A stretch of 64,000 nucleotides of DNA. It comes from Streptomyces sp. NBRC 109706. Its GTDB lineage: Bacteria; Actinomycetota; Actinomycetes; Streptomycetales; Streptomycetaceae. This document shows, one piece after another, positions 25,742-33,239 of the stretch; the stretch's first letter is position 1; each line of letters begins with the position of its first letter. The DNA lies in assembly GCF_000974485.1 (NCBI RefSeq), contig NZ_BBOM01000010.1, positions 434,001 to 498,000 of the forward strand, given 5' to 3'. A program made the position numbers and the translations under genes. Below the pieces are notes generated by a model. The model made no database searches, was not told the DNA's origin, and saw nothing but the letters and a program-made list of their open reading frames with translations.

Positions 25742-26044
25742 TCAGCTGATGGGCTCGTGCACGGTGACGAGCTTGGTGCCGTCCGGGAAGGTCGCCTCGA
25801 CCTGCACGTCGTGGATCATCTCGGGCACCCCGTCCATCACCTCGGCCCGGGTGAGCACCCGCCGGCCGGACTCCATCAGCTCGGCGACGGTGCGGCCGTC
25901 CCTGGCGCCCTCCAGGACATGCGCGGTGATCAGCGCGATCGCCTCCGGGTGGTTGAGCCGCAGCCCACGCCCCCGGCGCCGCTCGGCCACGTCGGCGGCC
26001 ACATGGATCAGCAGCCGCTCCTGCTCGTGCGGGGTCAGTTGCAC
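25742..26044 (-). CDS. ureA: Urease gamma subunit
   Basis: The 100-residue UreA shows MQLTPHEQERLLIHVAAD, RGLRLNHPEAIALIT and VQVEATFPDGTKLVTVHEPI, all typical. It starts at a GTG with an AGGTGG site. It is the first gene of ureABCFGD; a GlnR-like box lies about 75 bases upstream, suggesting nitrogen control. Confidence 0.96.
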   Translation of the reverse strand: MQLTPHEQERLLIHVAADVAERRRGRGLRLNHPEAIALITAHVLEGARDGRTVAELMESGRRVLTRAEVMDGVPEMIHDVQVEATFPDGTKLVTVHEPIS

Positions 26045-26115
26045 GCTTCCACCTCACCGTCGTAGGGGCCCCGGACGGCCCGGCCACCTGGCTGTTGGAG
26101 GTTAGATCGAGCGCG

Positions 26116-26130
26116 TTACGGCGGCGTTAC
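26116..26130 (-). promoter_or_regulatory. Candidate GlnR box upstream of ureA
   Basis: On the minus strand GTAAC-GCCGCC-GTAAC fits the Streptomyces GlnR pattern gTnAc-n6-GaAAc with one mismatch. GlnR is known to control urease in Streptomyces. The site is about 72 bases before the ureA start. Confidence 0.45.
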
Positions 26131-26160
26131 TTCCCTTCAGAACTTCCATCCAGAAGTAAC
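26126..26160. promoter_or_regulatory. Inverted repeat between ureA and asd
   Basis: GTTACTTC and GAAGTAAC form a perfect 8-bp inverted repeat 19 bases apart, partly overlapping the GlnR-like box, in the divergent gap. It may extend the nitrogen-control region. Confidence 0.4.
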
Positions 26161-26270
26161 CAGGACCCGCCGAGGAGTGTGACCAGCGTCAAACAGTTGG
26201 CTGCCACGTGTTCGACCGGGCAGGGTAGGAGGTAACGGACGGGACGTGAGCAAACGAGGTAAGGAGCCCC

Positions 26271-27299
26271 ATGAAGATCGGGATCGTCGGAGCCACCGGG
26301 CAGGTCGGCACCGTGATGCGCGGGATTCTGTCCGAACGGAAGTTCCCGGTGGAGCGGCTTCGTCTGTTCGCCTCCGCACGGTCGGCCGGTCGCACCCTGC
26401 CCTGGCAGGACGGCGAGGTCACCGTCGAGGACGCCACCACCGCGGACTACTCGGGCCTCGACGTGGTGCTGTTCTCCGCCGGCAAGGGCACCTCCAGGGC
26501 CCTCGCCGAGAAGGTCGCGGCGGCCGGCGCCGTGGTGATCGACAACTCCTCGGCCTGGCGGATGGATCCCGAGGTGCCGCTGGTGGTCTCCGAGGTCAAC
26601 CCGCACGCGGTGGCCAACCGCCCCAAGGGCATCATCGCCAATCCGAACTGCACCACCATGGCGGCCATGCCGGTGCTCAAGCCGCTGCACCGGGAGGCCG
26701 AGCTGGTGGCCCTGGTGGCCACCACCTACCAGGCCGTCTCCGGCAGCGGCCTGTCCGGGGTCGCCGAGCTGAACGGCCAGGTCAAGGCCGCCCTGGGCCA
26801 GGACCCGACGGCGCTCACCTTCGACGGCACGGCCGTGGAGTTCCCCGCCCCCGAGCAGTATGTGCGGCCCATCGCGTTCAATGTGCTGCCGATGGCCGGG
26901 TCGATCGTGGACGACGGCCTGGAGGAGACCGACGAGGAGCAGAAGCTCCGCAACGAGACCCGCAAGATCCTGGAGATCCCCGGGCTGCCGGTCTCCGGCA
27001 CCTGTGTGCGGGTCCCGGTCTTCACGGGGCACTCGCTCCAGCTCAACGCCCGTTTCGCCCGCCCCCTCCCGCCCCGTCAGGCCCGTGAGCTGCTGGCCGA
27101 CGCGGAGGGAGTGGCGCTCTCCGACATCCCGACCCCGCTGCAGGCCGCCGGCGGTGACGTCAGCTATGTCGGCCGGCTGCGCCGGGACGAGACGGTGGAG
27201 AACGGCCTGTCCCTCTTCGTCTCGGGCGACAACCTCCGCAAGGGCGCCGCGCTGAACGCGGTGCAGATCGCCGAGTTGGTCGCGGCCGAGCGCGGCTGA
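26271..27299 (+). CDS. asd: Aspartate-semialdehyde dehydrogenase
   Basis: This 342-residue enzyme makes aspartate semialdehyde from aspartyl phosphate with NADPH, for lysine, diaminopimelate, threonine and methionine. The NADP motif GIVGATGQVG begins at residue 4, the catalytic Cys is in PNCTTM at residue 127, and the later catalytic His is in FTGHS near 250. The AAGGAG site sits just before the ATG. No aspartokinase gene adjoins it here. A strong terminator follows. Confidence 0.96.
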   Translation: MKIGIVGATGQVGTVMRGILSERKFPVERLRLFASARSAGRTLPWQDGEVTVEDATTADYSGLDVVLFSAGKGTSRALAEKVAAAGAVVIDNSSAWRMDPEVPLVVSEVNPHAVANRPKGIIANPNCTTMAAMPVLKPLHREAELVALVATTYQAVSGSGLSGVAELNGQVKAALGQDPTALTFDGTAVEFPAPEQYVRPIAFNVLPMAGSIVDDGLEETDEEQKLRNETRKILEIPGLPVSGTCVRVPVFTGHSLQLNARFARPLPPRQARELLADAEGVALSDIPTPLQAAGGDVSYVGRLRRDETVENGLSLFVSGDNLRKGAALNAVQIAELVAAERG

Positions 27300-27316
27300 C
27301 AAGCGGCGCACACGGC

Positions 27317-27345
27317 GAAGGCCCACCCCGCCGGGGTGGGCCTTC
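27317..27345. terminator. Strong hairpin terminator after asd
   Basis: A perfect 13-bp stem (arms 27317-27329 and 27333-27345) with a 3-base loop and a short TTC-rich tail lies 17 bases after asd. It also faces the convergent chaplin gene. Confidence 0.85.
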
Positions 27346-27373
27346 TTCGTTCCGTCAGATGCCGTGCGTCAGC

Positions 27374-27718
27374 TCACTTGTTGACGCAGGTGTTGCCGAT
27401 GGCCGGGTTCAGCAGGCCGATGACGTTGATGCTGTTGCCACACACGTTGACGGGGATGCTGATCGGGACCTGGATGACGTTCCCGGAGAGCACGCCGGGC
27501 GAGCCGGCCGCGAACCCGACGGCGCCGATCTCGGTGTCGCCGTGGTGACCGCCGCCCTTCCCCTTCTTGTCGTCCTTGTCGTGCTTGTCACCCTTGTGGT
27601 GGCCCTTGTCGGAGGACTGGGGCTGGACGGGCAACTCGGAGGCGACCGCGGCCGAGCCGGCGCCGAGAACGACGGTGCAGGCAACGGCGGTGGCAGCCGC
27701 AGCGGTGCGAAGACGCAT
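27374..27718 (-). CDS. Short chaplin with a charged His/Lys/Asp linker
   Basis: The product has 114 residues. A signal peptide covers about 1-27 (MRLRTAAAATAV...GSAAVA). A single chaplin domain lies at about 75-114 (GNVIQVPISIPVNVCGNS, then NVIGLLNPAIGNTC) with the paired Cys at 93 and 111. Chaplins form amyloid films that make aerial hyphae and spores water-repellent. Between signal and domain, residues 36-61 are very rich in Lys, His, Asp and Gly (SDKGHHKGDKHDKDDKKGKG), which is unlike the usual short chaplins. No sortase motif is present. The start is the ATG at 27718 behind GAGGGG. Confidence 0.88.
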   Translation of the reverse strand: MRLRTAAAATAVACTVVLGAGSAAVASELPVQPQSSDKGHHKGDKHDKDDKKGKGGGHHGDTEIGAVGFAAGSPGVLSGNVIQVPISIPVNVCGNSINVIGLLNPAIGNTCVNK

Positions 27719-27843
27719 GGGTGTACCCCTCGGTAAGGAAGAACTGAACGGGAAGATCACACCCTGTTCGCCCGCTCCGACCTGGGCATTGCTCCACAAG
27801 GAGGCGTGTCGGTTGCCGGGGGGTCACGGCCGGTGGGCGCGGC

Positions 27844-28989
27844 TCAGCAGTCACAGGAGCAGCAGTCACAGGAGCAGCCGTTGCCGCCCTCCCCCTGCCC
27901 ACAGCACCGGCAACAGTCGCAGCAGTCACAGCAGTTGCCGCAGTCCCCCTTGCGGCACCAGCCCTCGCGCCGCTTGCCGTTCCAGGGATCCTCGTACTCG
28001 CGGCGACAGCAGATCTGGCAGCTGCAGAAGAGGCCCGTCCAGACGGCGCAGCCGGCCTGCGGACCGCGCCGGACCGGGGGCGGCTCCACCGGCGCGCCGA
28101 ACGCGGCCGAGGCGCCCGGCGGCGCGTGCCCGCAGCCGGCGCCGAACGTCCGGTCCACCGCCTGGGCCAGCTCGTGCACCAACAGCGCGTGCGCCAGCCG
28201 ACCGTCCGTGAACTCCGCCTCGGCCAGGGCCAGTCGCACCCCGTGCACCGCGTCGTCGCAGAGCCGACGCACCTCGGGGAGCGGGGTGCCGGTGATGTCG
28301 ATCGGGTTCCACAGGCCGGCCGACCGGTCGGCCTCAAGATCCTCCACCGCGTCCAGCAGATGGGCCAGCCGACCGAAGAGCCGGCCCGCCTCGGCCAGCA
28401 CGGTCGCGTTCTCCGGGCGGCCGGCGAGCCGGGCGGTGTGCGCGAAGACCGCGCCGGTGGCCGTCTCGGTCGGCTCGGTGACGGTCAGCAGCGGGCTGCC
28501 GAGCCCGGCGAGCGATTCGACGGACTGCTGCCGGCTGACGGCGTCCACCAGCACCGCCGTGTCGAATCCGGCCCGCGCGCCGCCCCGGGCGCCCGCGCCG
28601 TCCCAGCTCCTGGCCACCCGGGTGGCCGCGGCGGCCAGCGTGCGCCGGCGCAACAGGCCGTCCCCGTCCTGCACATGGTCCCTGATCTTGGCGGAGGCCA
28701 GCACCAGCGAGACGGCCGCCGCCAGCCGGGCGCCGTCGCCGGCGGCCACCCTGGCGGTGCGCATCCCGCGCAGCGGACAGGGCCCGGCGGTGCGCCGATC
28801 GCCCCCCGGCGCGGCGGTCTGCGCGTCGTGGAGCACCGATATCAGCAGGCCGTCGTAGTTGGTCGCGATCCTCGCCGCCTGCCCGTGGGTGCCGCGCAGC
28901 GCCAGGCAGAGCCCGCACAGATGGCCAAGCCACTCCTCGCGCAGCCGCGACGAGAGCCGGTGCTGACAGGGTCTGATGATTCCGAACAC
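27844..28989 (-). CDS. DUF5685-like protein with an extremely Cys-rich tail
   Basis: The 381-residue protein begins VFGIIRPCQHRL and EWLGHLCGLCLALR, as in the DUF5685 family of Streptomyces, whose function is unknown. The body is helical and without a signal peptide or membrane helix. The last 68 residues hold 21 Cys, many as CC pairs (CCDCCDCCRCC, CSCDCCSCDC). With the early CxxC-like cluster (HLCGLC) this suggests binding of zinc, copper or an iron-sulphur cluster (inference). I chose the GTG at 28989 behind GGGGGAG; an upstream in-frame start would add eight residues. It lies between a chaplin and protease genes. Confidence 0.78.
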   Translation of the reverse strand: MFGIIRPCQHRLSSRLREEWLGHLCGLCLALRGTHGQAARIATNYDGLLISVLHDAQTAAPGGDRRTAGPCPLRGMRTARVAAGDGARLAAAVSLVLASAKIRDHVQDGDGLLRRRTLAAAATRVARSWDGAGARGGARAGFDTAVLVDAVSRQQSVESLAGLGSPLLTVTEPTETATGAVFAHTARLAGRPENATVLAEAGRLFGRLAHLLDAVEDLEADRSAGLWNPIDITGTPLPEVRRLCDDAVHGVRLALAEAEFTDGRLAHALLVHELAQAVDRTFGAGCGHAPPGASAAFGAPVEPPPVRRGPQAGCAVWTGLFCSCQICCRREYEDPWNGKRREGWCRKGDCGNCCDCCDCCRCCGQGEGGNGCSCDCCSCDC

Positions 28990-29042
28990 GCGTAACTCCC
29001 CCTGGAAACGCTGCACTTAGCGCTCGGAGCCCTGTCGACGAC

Positions 29043-29080
29043 GTCAGGGCCCCCGACCGGGTGAGGTCGGGGGCCCTGAC
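29043..29080 (-). terminator. Strong hairpin terminator of the upstream S1 protease
   Basis: A perfect 16-bp GC-rich stem (29043-29058 with 29065-29080) and 6-base loop lies about 50 bases after the protease stop. Confidence 0.8.
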
Positions 29081-29129
29081 CGCGTCGCGGTGCTCCCGGC
29101 CGCCTCGGCGGCCGGGCCGTGCGCTCTCG

Positions 29130-30215
29130 TTACGGGATGCTAGCGCCCACCGCGGCCAGCGCGTCCGTCACGGGGTAGAAGAACGTGACGCCGCCCGAGG
29201 AGCAGTTGCCGCTGCCGCCCGAGGTGAGGCCGATCGCGCTGCTGCCGGCGAACAACGCGCCACCGCTGTCGCCCGGTTCGGCGCAGACATTGGTCTCGAT
29301 CGTGCCGTAGACCGTGCCCTGCGGGTAGCTGACGGCGACATCGGTCGCGACCACGGAACCACCGTGCAGGCCGGTGGTGGAGCCGGAGCGCTCCACCGAC
29401 TGACCGACGACCGCCTCGGCGGCGCCGGTGATCTGCTGGGTGGTGCCGTCGTAGCGGTTCACCTCGCTCGGGTTGTCCACGCTGGTCGAGTACTCGACCA
29501 ACGCGTAGTCGCCGCCGGGGAACTCGCCCTGGGTAAGGGTGCCGACCGCCGAACCGCCCGACGAGGCGGCCCAGGAGCTGCCGACGCTGCCGCAGTGGCC
29601 GGCCGTGAGGAAGCCGTCGGTGCCACCCGCGGTGACGTTGAAGCCGAGCGAGCAGCGCGCGCCCGAGCTGTAGATCGCGTCACCACCGGCGAGGAAGGGC
29701 TGGAACTCCCCCGCCACGGTGTTGAGTTCGGCCAGCTCGCCGAGTTCGGCGACGCCCCGCTCGATCTCCGCGAGGTCCCCGGCGGCCACGGTGGAGTCCA
29801 CCTTGACCTGGACCGCGTTGCTCAGCGGGTCGACGGACCAGGACGTGCCCGGCACGGCGAACGCCTCCACCTCGGTCATCACCCCGTTCAGGGTGTCCAG
29901 GCTGTGCTCGACCAGCCGGGCCTCGGCGCCGGACGCCGTGACGACGGCCGCCGCGCTCTCGTCGAGCACGTTGACCACCAGGGTCCCGGACTCGGCGTCG
30001 AAGTAGCTGCCGGCGGAGGCCGATTCGCCCAGCTCCTCGACCAGGGTGGTGGCGAGCGTTCCGGCCTCGGCCGAGGACAGCACGCTCGGGGCGGCGGTCT
30101 CGGCCGCCGCGGGTTCGGCGCTGGCCTGGGCCACCGCGAACGAGCCGGCGAACAGGGCCGCCGCGCCGGCGGCGGCGATGGTAACGCGCCGGGTTGACTT
30201 GCGTCGTTGTGTCAC
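29130..30215 (-). CDS. Secreted S1 serine protease with propeptide (streptogrisin type)
   Basis: The product has 361 residues. The signal peptide (TQRRKSTRRV, hydrophobic core, AQASAEP) ends near 38. A propeptide of about 130 residues with an alpha-lytic-protease-like fold follows. The mature chymotrypsin-like protease starts near DAIYSSGARCSLGFNV. The triad is His in FLTAGHC, Asp in GGDYALVEY and Ser in EPGDSGGALF; Cys pairs are in place. It would be secreted by Tat or Sec and self-process, degrading protein outside the cell. I chose the GTG at 30215 with a perfect AGGAGG site seven bases upstream. A second protease lies upstream on the same strand. Confidence 0.92.
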   Translation of the reverse strand: MTQRRKSTRRVTIAAAGAAALFAGSFAVAQASAEPAAAETAAPSVLSSAEAGTLATTLVEELGESASAGSYFDAESGTLVVNVLDESAAAVVTASGAEARLVEHSLDTLNGVMTEVEAFAVPGTSWSVDPLSNAVQVKVDSTVAAGDLAEIERGVAELGELAELNTVAGEFQPFLAGGDAIYSSGARCSLGFNVTAGGTDGFLTAGHCGSVGSSWAASSGGSAVGTLTQGEFPGGDYALVEYSTSVDNPSEVNRYDGTTQQITGAAEAVVGQSVERSGSTTGLHGGSVVATDVAVSYPQGTVYGTIETNVCAEPGDSGGALFAGSSAIGLTSGGSGNCSSGGVTFFYPVTDALAAVGASIP

Positions 30216-30614
30216 GCTTTTTCCTCCTGTGGGGGTTGGAGCCTTCGCTCCGGAGAGAGCACCGACGCGGTCCGGACCATTGGGCGGCCCGTCACGTCCA
30301 TGCCAAGCGGTACCGGCGAGTATTCCCAGCACACCCCGGGCCACACAAGGACAAGTTCCTGCCCCGACCAGATCATCACACCGGTGCGGGTAATGCGCGT
30401 AAACCGGCCAGAACACTCCCCATTTCCCCGACGGGAGACGCCCAGTCAGCGCAACGGGGGCGCGCCACACCCGCGCACGGAGTGACGTTCACGACCCGAG
30501 GAGTGGAGTAGACCTGTCCGAAAAGCAGCGCTGACACCTCGCCAGCTCCGCACTGTGGTCACCTTTTAGCAAGCGCGTAACAAAGAACCGTCCACGCGCG
30601 CCCCCCGAATGCCT

Positions 30615-30648
30615 CACTGCCCCCACCCGATCCCGGGTGGGGGCAGTG
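30615..30648 (-). terminator. First hairpin of a double terminator
   Basis: Here a perfect 15-bp stem (30615-30629 with 30634-30648) and a 4-base loop ATCC follow the second hairpin at 30667-30693. Both lie after the S1 protease gene ending at 30716. Confidence 0.75.
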
Positions 30649-30666
30649 GTCAAGCGTCCCGCCATG

Positions 30667-30693
30667 GCCATCAGGGGATGCTCCCCTGATGGC
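30667..30693 (-). terminator. Second hairpin of a double terminator
   Basis: A perfect 12-bp stem (30667-30678 with 30682-30693) with a 3-base loop, 23 bases after the protease stop codon. Confidence 0.75.
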
Positions 30694-30715
30694 ACGGGCA
30701 GGGATGGGGAACGAC

Positions 30716-31633
30716 TCAGAGGATGGTCGCCCCGTAGTCGTTCAGGGCCTCGACGACCGGCTGGAAGAACGTCGTGCCACCGATGGAGCAGTTGCCGCTG
30801 CCACCCGAGGTCAGGCCGATCGCGGTGTTCCCGGCGAAGAGCGGGCCACCGCTGTCACCGGGCTCGGCGCAGACGTTGGTCTGGATGAGACCGGAGACGA
30901 TGTCCCCGCCGCCGTAGTTGACGGTGGCGTTGAGACCGGTCACCGTGCCGCCGCTCAGGCCGGTGGTGCTGCCGCTGCGCTGCACGGACAGCCCGATGGT
31001 GGCGTTGGCCGCACCGGTGATGTCCCGGGTGGTGCCGTTGTACAGGTTCACCACGCCGGGGCGGGGGACGGAGGAGTCGTAGCGCACCAGGCCGTAGTCG
31101 TCACCCGGGAAGCTGGCGTCGATGCTGGGGCCGATGTAGGTGCTGAGGCTGGAGTTGGTGTACCAGCCCGGCAGGCCCTCGGTGCAGTGACCGGCGGTCA
31201 GGAAGTAGTCGGCACTGCCGATCCGCACGTTGAAGCCGGCGGAGCAGCGCCAGCCGGCACTCGCGTAGATGGCGTCGCCACCGGCCAGCAGGCGCTGGAT
31301 CTTGCCCTCGGCGCGCTCGAAGGTGATCGCGGTCGACAGTTCGCCGGCGCGCTCGCTGATCTTCGCGATCTCCGCGGCCGAGACGGTCTCGTCCACGGTC
31401 ACGCGCAGGGTGTTGGACTCGTGGTCCACCAGCCAGGCGGTACCGGCGACGTCCGCCGCCAGCACGGCGTCGCTCGCGACCGTCAGCTCGGCGCTGGAGA
31501 AGACCCGCGCCTCCTCGGCCTGCGCGGAGCCGGGCAGGGCGAGGGCGGTGGCTGCCAGCAGCCCCGTGACCGCGGCGAGAAAACCGACGCGACGGGACTT
31601 GCGGCTGTGGGGGTTGGTGCGCTTCAAACTCAC
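30716..31633 (-). CDS. Secreted S1 serine protease (streptogrisin A/B-like)
   Basis: The 305-residue precursor has a signal peptide (to about AQAEEA at 40), a short propeptide of about 75 residues and a mature domain from about DAIYASAGWRCSAGFNV. The triad residues are in FLTAGHC, GDDYGLVRY and EPGDSGGPLF, followed by TSGGSGNCS. It is closer in size to streptogrisins A and B than its neighbour is. The start is a GTG at 31633 with GGAGGAAG. The two proteases share much of the mature sequence, so a local duplication is likely, but each has its own terminator. Confidence 0.92.
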   Translation of the reverse strand: MSLKRTNPHSRKSRRVGFLAAVTGLLAATALALPGSAQAEEARVFSSAELTVASDAVLAADVAGTAWLVDHESNTLRVTVDETVSAAEIAKISERAGELSTAITFERAEGKIQRLLAGGDAIYASAGWRCSAGFNVRIGSADYFLTAGHCTEGLPGWYTNSSLSTYIGPSIDASFPGDDYGLVRYDSSVPRPGVVNLYNGTTRDITGAANATIGLSVQRSGSTTGLSGGTVTGLNATVNYGGGDIVSGLIQTNVCAEPGDSGGPLFAGNTAIGLTSGGSGNCSIGGTTFFQPVVEALNDYGATIL

Positions 31634-31996
31634 GTACTTCCTCCAGTCAAGGAATCGATGGACCCGCTGGGTGAACGGGTCCGTGAGGCGTGGTCAGGAA
31701 CCACGGTTTTTGCCATGACCCTGACAAGCGCTGGTCGAATCTTCTTCACATACCGGCCGGTTGCCAAGAACGCTTTTCAGCCACGAGGCTGGAGATCACC
31801 CGTATGGCCGCCGGAGACGAACTTACTCTCCGTCAGTCGTCAGTTACCACAACATCGCTGATGAGACGCCACGTCGAATGCACCAGAACCGTCACGAAAC
31901 TCGTAACAGGCAGGTATCCACATGGCACAACATCCGCATCATGGACGACGATAGGCATGCGGATGGGTACAGGCCGCGTCAGGAGAGGAGGCGACC
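31634..31996. other. Divergent gap between protease and SepF-like genes
   Basis: A stretch of 363 bases holding the promoters of both divergent genes. It is less GC-rich than its neighbours near 31720-31960. I could not assign convincing promoter hexamers or an operator. Confidence 0.45.
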
Positions 31997-32440
31997 ATGG
32001 GATCGGTACGAAAGGCCAGCGCCTGGCTGGGCCTCGTCGATGACCGCGAGATGCGTTACTACGACGACGAGTACGCCGAGGGGCCCGAGACCGGGAACGG
32101 CCCCGCGCCATGGACGACCGACCCGCGTCTGCGGGTGGCGGCCAAGGCGGCCGAGGAACAGGGCAGCCGTATCGCGATGGTCACTCCGGAGAACTTCCGG
32201 GACGCCCGGCGCATAGGCGAACTGTTCCGGGACGGCATCCCCGTGGTGATCAACCTCACCTCCCTGGAGACCGCCGACGCCAAACGCGTGGTGGACTTCG
32301 CCGCCGGCCTCAACTTCGGCCTGCGCGGCACCATCAAACGGGTCGCCAACCGCGTCTTCCTGCTGACGCCCGACACCTACGACGTGGTCACCGAAGACCC
32401 CAGACGCGCCCACGACGACGGCTTCTTCAACCAGAGCTGA
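31997..32440 (+). CDS. SepF-like cell-division protein
   Basis: The 147-residue protein has a short amphipathic N-terminus (MGSVRKASAWLGLVDD) that could bind membrane, an acidic linker, and a SepF core at about 55-135 (RIAMVTPENFRDARRIGELF, PVVINLTSLETADAKRVVDF, LNFGLRGTIKRV). SepF polymers anchor FtsZ. Streptomyces has a main SepF in the ftsZ cluster plus paralogues; this gene is away from any ftsZ, so it is probably a paralogue that modulates septation (inference). The ATG at 31997 follows GAGGAGG. A very strong hairpin follows. Confidence 0.88.
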   Translation: MGSVRKASAWLGLVDDREMRYYDDEYAEGPETGNGPAPWTTDPRLRVAAKAAEEQGSRIAMVTPENFRDARRIGELFRDGIPVVINLTSLETADAKRVVDFAAGLNFGLRGTIKRVANRVFLLTPDTYDVVTEDPRRAHDDGFFNQS

Positions 32441-32468
32441 CCCCTGCGCGGGGGGCGTCACGCGGCGA

Positions 32469-32522
32469 CGCGTGTGTGGCGGGGGTGACGGCGTTCCCGC
32501 CGTCACCCCCGCCACACACGCG
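32469..32522. terminator. 25-bp perfect hairpin after the SepF-like gene
   Basis: Two 25-base arms (32469-32493 and 32498-32522) pair without mismatch around a 4-base TTCC loop, 28 bases after the stop. This is longer than any other hairpin in the window. Confidence 0.85.
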
Positions 32523-33186
32523 CGCTCGGCCCGAGCGCTTCGCGGGCCTGGGCCCGGGTCGACACCGGACAAGCCGACTCGGCGGACGCGGAGTCAGCCC
32601 TCCGGGGAGACCCCAGAGACCGCCGGCGCAGGAGCCCCGCTCGGTCTCCGTCCGACCGCCGGCCCCCTCTGCGGAACGCCGCCACGCGGCCCCCACCCCC
32701 GGGCCGATGCCGAGGGAAGCCCCACCGGGGCAGGCACAACCCCAGGGACCGCAGAGCAACGCCACCGCGCAGCGGGGCGGGCCCCTTCCCCAGGGTCTCG
32801 TCGAAACACCGCCGCGCGACGGCTTGCGTCTTGCGGGCCGGTGCCTCGACACCACCCCACCGGACGCACACCGCGCAGCGGCCAACACCTCGCCAACCGA
32901 CCCGGGCCGACTCCGGAAGAACCCCACCGGCCACAGGCCCGGCCTCGGCCGACGCCCTGGGAAGCTCCCACCGGAGGCCGGCTCACCCCGGGGACACCGG
33001 AAGAACGCCGCCGCGCGGCGGCTTACGTCTCGTGGGCCGGTGCCTCGACACCGCCCCACCACACGCCGCGCCCAACACCCCACCAACCGGCTCCGCCGGC
33101 TCCGGAAGAGCCCCACCGGTCGCAGGCCCTCCCCCCGGGATACCGGGAGAGCGCCGCCGGGCGGCGGCTTGCGGCTCTGGTGGGGT
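32523..33186. repeat. Non-coding stretch with degenerate direct repeats
   Basis: No gene is seen in about 660 bases. A recurring block begins GCCGCGCG(G/A)CGGCTT(A/G)CGTC and continues into GGGCCGGTGCCTCGACACC and later CCGGAAGA(A/G)CCCCACCGG. Copies start at 32811 and 33010, with a shortened one at 33156; a weaker trace lies near 32669. Unit lengths of about 199 and 146 bases with substitutions and gaps suggest old duplications. Confidence 0.5.
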
Positions 33187-33208
33187 CCCCGGGCCCCTGG
33201 GCCCGGGG
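33187..33208 (-). terminator. Short-loop hairpin after the acyl-CoA dehydrogenase gene
   Basis: CCCCGGGCCC pairs with GGGCCCGGGG across two bases, about 30 bases after the stop of the minus-strand gene. Confidence 0.55.
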
Positions 33209-33239
33209 CGGCGCGGCCGCGCGGTCAGCGGATGCGCGG

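Larger units (their letters stand above)
30216..30714. other. Gap between the two protease genes
   Basis: About 500 bases with no gene. The right half holds the two hairpins after the upstream protease gene (30615-30693); the left half must carry the promoter of the 29130-30215 protease, but I found no confident -35/-10 pair. Confidence 0.5.
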
